From NCBI GenBank assembly GCA_023443455.1, contig JAEZUE010000058.1, forward strand, positions 124,001 to 188,000: a stretch of DNA of 64,000 bases. Reading direction: 5' to 3'. The notes beneath the pieces are model-generated. The model did not search any database. It had not been told where the DNA came from and saw nothing but the letters and a program-made list of their open reading frames with translations. The position numbers and the translations under genes are program-made. Shown one piece after another: positions 1 through 9,123 of the stretch. The DNA is from Verrucomicrobiota bacterium (lineage in GTDB: Bacteria; Verrucomicrobiota; Verrucomicrobiia; Opitutales; Opitutaceae). Within the stretch, counting starts at the first letter, position 1; each line of letters opens with the position of its first letter.

Positions 1-1
1 A

Positions 2-3000
2 TCCTGCGCCACCGCCCCCGATGGGACAATCTACCTCGCCTACCTTGAAGCGAATCTTCCGTTATCCACCAAGGTCATGCACTACACTCCCGGAAGCGGT
101 TGGATCCCGGTCGGGGCGGCCGACCTTTCGGGGATTGTGGCCTATTGCCCCACTCTCACGGTCGATCCGGATGGTAGCCCAATCATCGCGTTCATCGATG
201 GCAACGACTCGTCCTATGCGGCGACACTCCGGTTCAACGCCCTTGGCTCCACGTGGACGCGGATGGGACGCGTCGGCTACTCCCACAAAAGGAACGGCCC
301 GCCACATATCGTCACCGGACCCAGCGGTGACCCTTGGGTCGTCTTTGGCGACTATGGTCATGCGTCGCTGGCCCGACTTGCGCCAACCATCACCGAAGTA
401 ACGCCCCCACCCGCCGGAATCTACTCCACAGGAGACCGCCTATCGTTCGTCGCACACTACAGCGCTCCGGTGTCGGTCGACATCGCTGGAGGCACTCCCG
501 AGCTGTGGCTCCATGTTGGCTACCATGATGTGCCCGCCGTCTACAATGCAGCCGCCAGTAGCGCGACAGCACTCGTTTTCGACTATACCATCCAAAGGGG
601 AGACGACGACTCTGACGGAATCGAGTTTTGGAACTTCGGTTCCACTGGGCTCGCAATCCGAAGCAACGGTGGGCGGATTTTTGACCCGACGGGGAGCGAT
701 GCCGGCTTGGCATTTACCACAGCAGGGCCGGTGTCGGAGATCTTCGTCGACACAGTCGCCCCGTTCCCACCGGCCATCACCTCGGGAGCAGGGCCGACCA
801 CCAATAGCACGCCGGTGATTGCCGGTACCGTCGAAGATGGGTGCACCGTCGAGATCTGGCGCGATGGCGAGCTCGTCGACACGGTCGCCTCAGTGGCCGG
901 AACATGGAGCTACCGTGCAGCCGGCCCGCAGGTCGACGACATCTACACCTATACGGCATACGCAGTCGATTCTGCAGGCAACATCAGTGACAGCACAACC
1001 ATCACAGTCACGATCGACACTGTGGCGCCGGCCCCGCTTTCATTGATCAAGGCCGAACACGCGTTCGCCGGCCAAGTGTCCTTTTCGTTCGCCTCGGTGG
1101 AGGCCTGCGCAGCCAGATTCGTGGTCCTGCCGACCGGTACGGTCCCACCAACTCCCGCGCAGATTGCTGCCGGGACCGACGCTGCTGACCGTCTCGCGCG
1201 GCACGGGGCGCTAAGTCTCGCTGCCGGCCGCCCCGGTCGCTACACGCTACGCAACCTCGCAGTCGGAACCGAATACACGGTGTTCGCAGTCACCAGCGAC
1301 GAGGCAGGCAACTGTTCCACCGCCCGAACCACCAAGTTCACCACGCCCGCACATTTGCGCGATCTTTCCGCCTTGGAGTGGAACCCCGTCGGCCCCCCCG
1401 CCTTTTCCGGATGCGCGGTCGCATACTCCAGCCTCGACGTGGCAGAGGACGGAACACCGTACGTATCCTTCCGCGACAACAACGGCACAATGAAGGCGTC
1501 GGTAATGCGATTCGATGTGAGCCTGAACGAATGGGTTTTCGTCGGTGGACAGGATCTCTCGCAAGGAGTAGCAGCCAGCGATACCTGTGTCGGCATCGCT
1601 CCCGACGGGATTCCTCATCTCGTCTACCACGACTACTATTCCGACGGCTCCACGATCAGCAAAGTAGCGCTCCTTCGGTTCGACAAAGACAACGGCACGT
1701 GGTCGCGCCTCGACGACGGAGGAAACCTGCGCCTCGGCGCCATCTACATGAGTTTGGCGTTCGCCCCCGACTGTTCTCCGTGCTTCGCAGCCTCGAATGG
1801 CAACACCGCATCCGAGGCTTCATTTACCCAATGCAACGCCTTCACCGGGATCTGGACCTCGGTTGGCGAACCGGGGATCTCCGAAGGCACAATCGCATCC
1901 ATCGCGCTGGCCTTCTCACCTGAAGGCATTCCCTTCGTCGCCTACGCCGACGGCGCCCACGGGTACAAGGCGACAGTAATGAAGTACGAACCGGAGTCCG
2001 GTACCTGGGTTTCGGTTGGCGGGGCCGGTATTTCAGCAGGGGGTGCGGGCGCGCTTAGCATCGCAATCGCTCCCGACGGTACTCCATATGTCTCATACAG
2101 CGACGGTACGAACAGCTACAGGGCGAAGGTGTTGCGATACGACAGAGCCAGCAACGTTTGGGTGTCCTTGGGGGGCATCGACTTCGCTGGCCCAATGAGT
2201 GGTAACAGCAGCTTGGCCATCGATGCAGCGGGCTCGCCGTACATCGTTTGCAGGGACCTCGACAATCCCAACATCTCAAACGTTCTGCGCTACTCCGCTA
2301 CCAACGATTGCTGGTTGCCGATCACACCGACCGGATTTTCCGGCACACAAGGCGGCGACACTAATGTCGCGCTGACACCCGATGGAACACCTTTCGTTTC
2401 GTTCGTGGATGGGAACCGTGACTACAAAATGACCGTGATGACGCTCACTCCAGCGGTGACATCCGTCGAGGTCCCTGATTCGGGGACATATGGCACAGGC
2501 GCAAAACTCAGATTCGAAGTCAACTATGGGAGCGCCGTGGAAATCGACACCACCAACGGCAGTCCCACCCTTCCGCTACAAATCGGATCCCGCTGGCTAG
2601 ACGCCGTCTACTCCGCCGAAGAAAGCACGGAAACATCCCTAGCTTTCACCTACGCCGTGCAGCCAGGAGACACCGACACCGATGGAATTTCCACCGCTGC
2701 CTCGTTGGCCCTCAACGGTGGCTCGATCATCGATTCGGCTACCGGCCTTCCGACCGGTCTCATGCTCAACCAAATTGGCAACACATCCAACGTGATAGTC
2801 GTGGCAGATATTGCCACCTACGAGAGCTGGGCAGCGGCCAATTTCTCGGCAGAGGATCTGGCAGATCCAGTAGTCAGCGGGGCCGATGCCGATCCAGATG
2901 GCGTCGGTCTGAACAACCTGCTGCGCTACGCCTTTGATCTTCCTGCCCGCGGACAGGTGGGACAACCGATCGAGGTGTCTTTTGAGCATGCAGCGACCGA

Positions 3001-3199
3001 ACCAACACTCACCCTCTATTTCGCAGTGCGCGCCGAGGGTGAAGGGTTGAGCTACGAAGTTCAGTCGAGCGCCGATTTGCGGAATTGGACAACGCAGAGG
3101 TCGTATACATCGGACGGATCGCTTCGATTCGAGGCCTGTTCAGTTCCAGTCCAGCAAGGAGCCCGGCGATTCTTTCTCCGAATCAAAGTGAGTGAATGA
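2..3199 (+). CDS. Secreted propeller-repeat protein with Ig-like domain, 5' partial
   Basis: The reading frame is open to the left edge, and the codons before the first ATG (77) encode another copy of the same repeat (APDGTIYLAYLEANL), so the gene starts outside the window. The protein has two blocks of beta-propeller-like repeats marked by APDGTPYVSYSDG and LRYD motifs (about 100-390 and 1375-2450). Between them lie an Ig-like module with TPVIAGTVEDG (about 770-1015) and an Fn3-like stretch. Two related modules beginning IYSTGDRLSF (about 420) and TYGTGAKLRF (about 2490) recur. The C-terminus has a DADPDGVGLNNLLRYAFDLP segment, common at the end of exported Verrucomicrobiota proteins. Probably exported and surface-associated, binding function unknown. 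It converges with the autotransporter gene on the other strand. Confidence 0.75.
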   Translation, partial: SCATAPDGTIYLAYLEANLPLSTKVMHYTPGSGWIPVGAADLSGIVAYCPTLTVDPDGSPIIAFIDGNDSSYAATLRFNALGSTWTRMGRVGYSHKRNGPPHIVTGPSGDPWVVFGDYGHASLARLAPTITEVTPPPAGIYSTGDRLSFVAHYSAPVSVDIAGGTPELWLHVGYHDVPAVYNAAASSATALVFDYTIQRGDDDSDGIEFWNFGSTGLAIRSNGGRIFDPTGSDAGLAFTTAGPVSEIFVDTVAPFPPAITSGAGPTTNSTPVIAGTVEDGCTVEIWRDGELVDTVASVAGTWSYRAAGPQVDDIYTYTAYAVDSAGNISDSTTITVTIDTVAPAPLSLIKAEHAFAGQVSFSFASVEACAARFVVLPTGTVPPTPAQIAAGTDAADRLARHGALSLAAGRPGRYTLRNLAVGTEYTVFAVTSDEAGNCSTARTTKFTTPAHLRDLSALEWNPVGPPAFSGCAVAYSSLDVAEDGTPYVSFRDNNGTMKASVMRFDVSLNEWVFVGGQDLSQGVAASDTCVGIAPDGIPHLVYHDYYSDGSTISKVALLRFDKDNGTWSRLDDGGNLRLGAIYMSLAFAPDCSPCFAASNGNTASEASFTQCNAFTGIWTSVGEPGISEGTIASIALAFSPEGIPFVAYADGAHGYKATVMKYEPESGTWVSVGGAGISAGGAGALSIAIAPDGTPYVSYSDGTNSYRAKVLRYDRASNVWVSLGGIDFAGPMSGNSSLAIDAAGSPYIVCRDLDNPNISNVLRYSATNDCWLPITPTGFSGTQGGDTNVALTPDGTPFVSFVDGNRDYKMTVMTLTPAVTSVEVPDSGTYGTGAKLRFEVNYGSAVEIDTTNGSPTLPLQIGSRWLDAVYSAEESTETSLAFTYAVQPGDTDTDGISTAASLALNGGSIIDSATGLPTGLMLNQIGNTSNVIVVADIATYESWAAANFSAEDLADPVVSGADADPDGVGLNNLLRYAFDLPARGQVGQPIEVSFEHAATEPTLTLYFAVRAEGEGLSYEVQSSADLRNWTTQRSYTSDGSLRFEACSVPVQQGARRFFLRIKVSE

Positions 3200-3654
3200 C
3201 CAGGGAGCCGGGGCGGAATTGAGGGGGCAGCTCAGGGCGGCAGAAAAGGGCTTCAAACCCGAGTGTTTGTGGTACCCTCCCCCACGAGCGATCGCAGTCG
3301 GACCAGTTCCTCCTGCCGCGCTTTCCGGAAACGCTTCTGTCGCTCGGCGTTCTTCCCAATCCCAGAGCGGCTCCGCGATTCGCCTCCTTCACCGCATATA
3401 TGCAGTAATGGCCGCGTATTCGGGCCGCCGCAGATCGACGACGAGGCCGACTAGAACCGGTCAACGGAGGCACGCCGCGATACTGACCAGCCGCAAGGCA
3501 ACCGGCACCTTGTTCGTTTGCAGCAGGAGTCTGAATCCGAACGGGCCGAATCGCGATGGGCGATTTGCCCCCGGCCCGTCAACGACATCCGTCTTGATTC
3601 AAAAAGTCGCAACCTGACCCATTTGCCGGCCGCTCGCGCCCCCTTCGGCTCACT
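3200..3654. other. Intergenic region between convergent genes
   Basis: This gap of about 455 bases separates two convergent stop codons. Short open frames exist on both strands, but none has a recognisable domain. I see no clear hairpin terminator, promoter or repeat. Confidence 0.5.
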
Positions 3655-6600
3655 TCAGAACGTGCGCACGATCGATCCACGCAGCACGACTCCATGGTCG
3701 GCGCCTTGGCGTTCGTAGTCGATGCCACCACCGAGATGGACGTTCTTCCGTACCGCGACCTGCAACGCGATACCGCCGTTCCATTGCTCGCGCCCCGGGC
3801 TCCGGCCGCGCACCGAAATACGTTCTCCCGCCAAGTCCGCACCGTAGGCGACAACCGAGTCCGCGAACTCGTGGTGCCACGCCAGATGCGCCTGGATCCG
3901 CCCCGACAGTTTCGGAGTGAGTTGCACCGGCCGCTCGACCCTGCAGCCGACAGTGCTGCGCAGACTTTCGGTGGTCGCAGTGACCACAGCGGTGTCGAAG
4001 CCATCCGCACCGCGCTCGGCGAAGCGGCCGAGCCGGAAGCTCGCGTAGTCGATCCCCAGGTACGGCTCGATCGTCCACGCTCTCCAATGAAACCGCCCGC
4101 CCCCCTCCATGCCGCAGAACAGGAGGTCGGCGGCGCCCTCGCTCTCCGCCCGTGCGGCGAGTGCCGGCGCGACGATCGCGCGCCAGGAGTCGTGCCATTG
4201 CCGGCCGCCGCCAAGGCGTCCGCCGGCATACCAGTGCCCATGGTCGCTGCGGGCGGCGAGCGCGCCGACAATGCCCTCGGTCTCGCTCCGGGCCCGGTGG
4301 TCGTCGTGGGTGATCTGTCCCTCGCGATAGCTCAGCGAAAGGTCGAGGCGAAGGCGTCCCAAACTCCGCGCAACCCCACCAACCAACGCTCCGCCTTGAA
4401 TTCGGTATCCGGACACATCTGCATCGGCATGCCGCTTCGCCTGCAAGGGAAGATAGCTGGCGTGCCCGATCCATCCGCCTTCTGTCGTGCTTGGTGGCAG
4501 CATCGCATCGGTGGAGAGATGGCGGACGGCGAACAAGGCCTCGTCGGCCAGCGCCGCATAACAGGAGGGGCTGAGGGCGCTCAGGACCTCTTGCACCTCG
4601 TGATTGTGCGCGAGGCCGTCCCACACCAGCAGTGCGTCGGCCAGCGGCCCGGAGGCCGTAGGTAGAACGCGGTCCAACGCATCCCCGACAGAGCGCTGGT
4701 TCGCCGCGGAGCCAAGGTCCGCATAGGCGGTGCGATCGACCTCCAGGAGCAACGCGTCACTCGTGGACCTGAGCGAGTAGCGTAGCAAGGCGGAGTTGTC
4801 CGCGCGCAGGATCGGCGCGCCGCTGAGCGTACCGCCGGTGGTCAGCACCGCGTAACTCCCGCCTGCGATCCGCCCAGTGCGGGAGACCGCCACAGTCGAG
4901 TCCGGGGCCAAGGTTGCGTCGCCGCCCACGAGCAGCGCGTCGGCCTGCGCACCGGTACCCAGCTCGATCGCCAAGATTCCGCCCGTGGTCTGCTCATAGG
5001 AGCCTTGCACGGTGAGCGTACCCACGCTGTTGCCGGGCGACACCGCGCCACCGTTCACCAGCGAGCCGGACAGCGTGGTTGCTCCCCCAATCATGGCGCC
5101 CGCATCCACCGTGAGACGGGAGAACGCGTTGTGCGGCCCGTTCAGCACCACCGCGGAGCCCGGAAGCACCTCGCCCACCCAGGAGCGACCGGTGAAGCAG
5201 CCTTTGTACGCCAGCGAGAGCGGCGAGACTGTGTAGCCCGCGGCGGTATCCGCCTCGTAGGACGCGCCAAAATACACCGTGGCACCGTCGTCGGCCCCGT
5301 CGTTGACGATGTCGCCCTCGATCACCGGCGAACCGTGCAGCAACAGCCGGTTGCCGGCCGCCTCGGTCGTGAGCACCGCCAGAGTGGCCTCATCCTTATC
5401 CCCGCCCATCCTCACGGCCTCCGCCTGCGCCGAAAGAACGGTTCCCGAAAGATCCACGGTGTTGTCGCTGTCTCGTGTCCAAATGCCAAGGGCGCCCGCT
5501 CCGGACACCCTCGTCGATCCGCTGTGCAACAGCACGTTGCCGGAGGTCATCACGATTCCGTGCGACAAGACCCCATTTGTTGCAATCCGCCCCGTGTTCA
5601 CGATCTGGTTGCCGTAGCCTGACGCCATGATGCCGTAGCTGTAGGCTCGGGCGGTCGCGACGTCGCCGCCGTTCTCGATCTGGTTGCCAGTGCCACCGAC
5701 GAGAAAACCATGGGAAGATTCGCCGGCAAGCGTGAGGGTTCCGCGGTTCGTGACTCTGTTGTTTTCGCCCCAGGCATGGAATGCCCGGGAATAGTATCCT
5801 TCGGTGGTAATTGCCCCACCGTTCTCGAGCGTGTTCCCGGTTCCGTAGCAGTAGAAACCGTCGGCCTCGTCGCCCGTCGTGTGGATTGTTCCGTTGGAGA
5901 CCGCACTGTTGCCGGAGGCGATCAGCACCGCGATCCCGGCAGCGTTGTCGCCGGAGGTGGTGATCTGGCCATCCATCGCGATCCGGTTGTCGAGCCCCCT
6001 GTTCATGATGCCATAGGCAAGCTGCCCTGTGGTCGTGATCGCCCCGGTCGCCTGCACGTCCACCCTCAGGAACCCATCTCCGTCCGAAGCGATGCCGACG
6101 GAGCCTCTCCCCGTGGTGGCGATCCGCCCCTGCAGTGTCACCTCTGCATTCATATAAACAAAGATGCCGGCGGCACCGCTCCCGCTGGTCTCGATCAGAC
6201 CGGCAGCGGTGAGTGTGTTGGACAGACTACTATTTGTCCCGTCGACAGTGCCGTAGCTCGCCCAAAGCCCATTGGCTCTGTCACCGCTGGTGCGAATCAC
6301 GCTGGTGGCGCTGGTGTTCACAAGGTTCCCGCCGCCGAACAAAGCAACACCGTCCGAAGACGAGCCCGCGGTGACGATGGTCCCATCAATACTCAACGTG
6401 TTGTAGTCGCCCGCCGCGACACCGTAGGCATTGGCGCCATCGGTCTCGATTCGTCCTCCCTCCGCCAAGGTCAGGTCCACATGGTCGAAGCCGTAGGTCT
6501 CGTAGGCCAGTGAGATACCGGTTCCCTTGACTCCAGTTTTCTGTTCGCCGCTGGTGATCAGGCGGCAGTCGCCCGTCAACGTCACCCTATTGGCCTTCTC

Positions 6601-7326
6601 CGCGGTGCCGTCGGCCAGAGCGAACCAGTCGCTTGAGCCGTTCACTTCAGGCATCGTCAGGATCGGTGCCGGGGCGTTCAGTGGGGAATAGATCGCCCTG
6701 AGATCGGCCAGGTCTTCCGCGTTCGGCACGAGCGCCTCGGCTCCGTCGATCGTCCAGTACATCACCGAGTCCAGATCGAGCGTATGCCCCAGTCCCAAGC
6801 CATGCCCCAGCTCATGGGTGGTTACGCCCATGAGCAGCGTAGCGTCCCAGTCCATCACGCTCGAATAGGTGAGGTCTCCGTAGTAGCTCGCGTCCAGATC
6901 CGCCTCTGGCACTCCGGTCGCCGGGGGAAAGTAGCAATAGGCTACCGTTGTCGCCACCAGCTCTGTCGCGTTCAGGCGGATTATACCCTGGGCTCCTTTT
7001 GCGCCCAGCGGTTCACCGCTGTCGAGAATCTCGACGAAACCGAATCCGGTGCCCGTGCTCCATGACTCGACCGACGCACGGATCACGCTCTCCCATTGCG
7101 GGACATTCGCGAAAACTTGGTCGAGCGCGACCGTGGTCCCTTCGTAACCGTCGAGCCCTCCCGTGCGATCCAGCGAATAGCTGATCACACCATTCGTTTC
7201 CGGGAGGAGGGTCACCCAACTCCTGCCGAGACGAGCGACCGGGGCGGCCGAAGACGGATCGACCGTTCCGAGAAGGAATCCAATTGAAAGGAAGAAGAGC
7301 GCAGGTGTTCGTGTGCAGAGCTGCAT
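3655..7326 (-). CDS. Autotransporter with N-terminal matrixin-like metalloprotease domain
   Basis: A 1223-residue protein with a signal peptide at residues 1-28. Residues about 30-215 form a metzincin domain: HELGHGLGLGH at 171-181 gives the three zinc histidines and catalytic glutamate, followed by a Met-turn (SVMY, 187-190) as in family M10. A long beta-helix passenger follows, built from repeats such as NTLENGGAITTEG and NQIENGGDVAT (about 230-700). A bridging segment (GGAVSPGNSVGTLTVQGSYEQ, split here as an autotransporter-type motif) leads to a C-terminal translocator barrel (about 960-1223) ending in phenylalanine, as type V barrels do. The barrel probably displays or releases the protease across the outer membrane. 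Family M10 with a type Va barrel is an unusual architecture. The start is the first ATG, immediately before the signal peptide. Confidence 0.85.
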   Translation of the reverse strand: MQLCTRTPALFFLSIGFLLGTVDPSSAAPVARLGRSWVTLLPETNGVISYSLDRTGGLDGYEGTTVALDQVFANVPQWESVIRASVESWSTGTGFGFVEILDSGEPLGAKGAQGIIRLNATELVATTVAYCYFPPATGVPEADLDASYYGDLTYSSVMDWDATLLMGVTTHELGHGLGLGHTLDLDSVMYWTIDGAEALVPNAEDLADLRAIYSPLNAPAPILTMPEVNGSSDWFALADGTAEKANRVTLTGDCRLITSGEQKTGVKGTGISLAYETYGFDHVDLTLAEGGRIETDGANAYGVAAGDYNTLSIDGTIVTAGSSSDGVALFGGGNLVNTSATSVIRTSGDRANGLWASYGTVDGTNSSLSNTLTAAGLIETSGSGAAGIFVYMNAEVTLQGRIATTGRGSVGIASDGDGFLRVDVQATGAITTTGQLAYGIMNRGLDNRIAMDGQITTSGDNAAGIAVLIASGNSAVSNGTIHTTGDEADGFYCYGTGNTLENGGAITTEGYYSRAFHAWGENNRVTNRGTLTLAGESSHGFLVGGTGNQIENGGDVATARAYSYGIMASGYGNQIVNTGRIATNGVLSHGIVMTSGNVLLHSGSTRVSGAGALGIWTRDSDNTVDLSGTVLSAQAEAVRMGGDKDEATLAVLTTEAAGNRLLLHGSPVIEGDIVNDGADDGATVYFGASYEADTAAGYTVSPLSLAYKGCFTGRSWVGEVLPGSAVVLNGPHNAFSRLTVDAGAMIGGATTLSGSLVNGGAVSPGNSVGTLTVQGSYEQTTGGILAIELGTGAQADALLVGGDATLAPDSTVAVSRTGRIAGGSYAVLTTGGTLSGAPILRADNSALLRYSLRSTSDALLLEVDRTAYADLGSAANQRSVGDALDRVLPTASGPLADALLVWDGLAHNHEVQEVLSALSPSCYAALADEALFAVRHLSTDAMLPPSTTEGGWIGHASYLPLQAKRHADADVSGYRIQGGALVGGVARSLGRLRLDLSLSYREGQITHDDHRARSETEGIVGALAARSDHGHWYAGGRLGGGRQWHDSWRAIVAPALAARAESEGAADLLFCGMEGGGRFHWRAWTIEPYLGIDYASFRLGRFAERGADGFDTAVVTATTESLRSTVGCRVERPVQLTPKLSGRIQAHLAWHHEFADSVVAYGADLAGERISVRGRSPGREQWNGGIALQVAVRKNVHLGGGIDYERQGADHGVVLRGSIVRTF

Positions 7327-7946
7327 GTCGTGGAGAGGTTCAACCGTTGCGCAGGAGCGGGAGACGAGAGTCGCGGTGCGGTTCTGCGTTCAGGGTGCGC
7401 GGAGGCAATCGGCCCGAGCGTTGGTCCCCTTAACAGGATACGCGGCTTTCCCGGAAGAAATTCGCGGCTGAAGGCAGCCCCCGGGAGACCGCCCGGCTCC
7501 CCGGTGAAGAGTCAGGTTGCAACCGGTTGGATGTCGGAGACCGAACGAACCGCATTGGTCCCCGGCAACGGCACTGGAAATGCCCTACAGCGCGCCCCCG
7601 CCCACAGCCTCCCGAGCGGATCGGGCCGGCCTTGGCTGCAAACTCGAGCGCACGGGAGATGCGAGAGCCCCAGGGAGAACACTTTCCCCAGTCACGCAGA
7701 TGGCCGGTTGGGAGACGTCAACCAACACTTCCGAGCCAAGGACCTGGCGCCCAAATCGAGCCGGCCAAATTCGAGCAACGGCCCCACGAGGGGCCTCGTC
7801 GCGTGCGGCAATCTGAATGGGATCATGATCCCAGCCCCCCCCCCCGGCGCCGCGATCGCCCGAATGGAATCGCGAGGCTTGTTTCCCCGGAACCCGGCCC
7901 AGCCTTGACCGACGCCCGGTGGAAGTGTCTCCGTGGGCACCATCCT
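7327..7946. other. Intergenic region upstream of divergent autotransporter and sodium-channel genes
   Basis: About 620 bases between divergently transcribed genes. The sodium-channel frame stays open far upstream, but those codons show no conserved sequence and the channel family starts at 7947. I see no repeat or RNA structure; promoters for both genes are expected here but I cannot place them. Confidence 0.45.
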
Positions 7947-8783
7947 ATGAGCGAACTCGACCTCTGGCATCTCCAACGGCAGCCCGGCGTCGCGCCTTGG
8001 CGCCTGCGACTCGCGACCTGGGTCGAATCGCGACGCATCCAGTTTTTCGTGGTCGCGGTGATCCTGTTCAACGCGGCGATCCTCGGGCTGGAGACCAGCC
8101 CGGAGCTGATGGCCGCCTTCGGCCCCCTGCTCAAGCTCCTCGACAAGGCGTGCCTGCTCGTCTTCTGCATCGAACTCGCGCTCAAGCTCGTCGCCTACCG
8201 GGGGCTGTTCTGGCGCAGCGGGTGGAATCTCTTCGACCTTGTCGTCATCGGTTTCGCCCTCGCGCCGGGCGCCGGTCCCTGGGCGGTGCTGCGCTCCCTG
8301 CGCGTGCTGCGGGTGCTCCGCCTGCTCACCGTCGTGCCCTCGCTGCGGCGCGTGGTCGCGGCCTTCCTGCACGCGATCCCGGGGCTGCTCGGCGTGGTCG
8401 CCGTCATGGCCGTGTTCTTCTACACCACCGGCGTGCTCGCCACGAAGCTCTTCGGCGAGACCCATCCGCAGTGGTTCGGCAGCCTCGGGGCCAGCCTGTA
8501 TTCGCTCTTCCAGATCATGACGCTCGAGAGCTGGTCGATGGGCATCGTGCGGCCCGTGATGGAAACCCACCCGGCGGCCTGGGCGTTCTTCGTGCCGTTC
8601 ATCGTCATCGCGACCTTCACCATCCTGAACCTCTTCATCGGCATCATCGTATCCACGATGCAGGAGCTGAGCGTGGCCGACGCCCGGGCCATCGCCCCGA
8701 GCTCCCCCGCCGCCGCCACCATCGCCCGCATCGAGGCCGACCTCGCCGAACTGAAGAAGCAGTTGGACCACCGCGCCGGTTGA
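7947..8783 (+). CDS. NavAb/NaChBac-type voltage-gated sodium channel
   Basis: A 278-residue single-domain, six-helix channel subunit that should assemble as a tetramer in the inner membrane. S1 lies at about 31-50. S4 at 114-137 carries gating arginines every third residue (R116, R119, R122, R125). The selectivity filter TLESWSM (192-198), followed by GIVRP, matches the NavAb filter, where the glutamate ring selects sodium. S6 ends in IGIIVSTMQE, and a C-terminal heptad coiled coil (about 256-276, ARIEADLAELKKQL) is the usual tetramerisation helix. Length is typical of bacterial Nav channels (about 265-280). The ATG at 7947 gives the normal N-terminus; upstream codons in the same frame are not conserved. 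It stands alone between intergenic stretches. Confidence 0.93.
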   Translation: MSELDLWHLQRQPGVAPWRLRLATWVESRRIQFFVVAVILFNAAILGLETSPELMAAFGPLLKLLDKACLLVFCIELALKLVAYRGLFWRSGWNLFDLVVIGFALAPGAGPWAVLRSLRVLRVLRLLTVVPSLRRVVAAFLHAIPGLLGVVAVMAVFFYTTGVLATKLFGETHPQWFGSLGASLYSLFQIMTLESWSMGIVRPVMETHPAAWAFFVPFIVIATFTILNLFIGIIVSTMQELSVADARAIAPSSPAAATIARIEADLAELKKQLDHRAG

Positions 8784-9123
8784 CGAACCCCTTGGCGACA
8801 GACGCCACGGGCGCCTGGTCCTGTTTGACGAGTTCGATCGCCATGGAATTCCCGCTGAGGATCGCTTCCGCGCCTGCGTCCTCCGCTCGTGGCGCAGCTC
8901 GCCAAGAGCAACGATCCCCAAGCCGGCTCAACGGCAAGGAACCTACCACGGGGGAACCGCAACCAAACGGGAAGCAGGATCAACCACGGCTTTCACGCAT
9001 CCGCACGGATCCCTGAACTTTTCACCCGTGACCATGCGTTTGATCGGTGGTTGTCCGCTCCTGCGGGGCAGGGTCGAGGCCGCCGCCGAGATCGGCGACG
9101 GCAGCTCGGGCAAGGCGCGACTA
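8784..9123. other. Intergenic region between convergent genes
   Basis: About 340 bases between the channel stop and the beta-helix stop. I see no recognisable gene or strong hairpin. Confidence 0.4.

Noticed and set aside
3192..3617. 141-codon open frame between convergent genes
   Set aside because: No ribosome site, no domain, and composition like random high-GC frames.
7527..7946. In-frame extension upstream of the sodium channel
   Set aside because: The extra codons give Arg/Pro-rich sequence unlike any Nav N-terminus; the normal-length protein starts at 7947.
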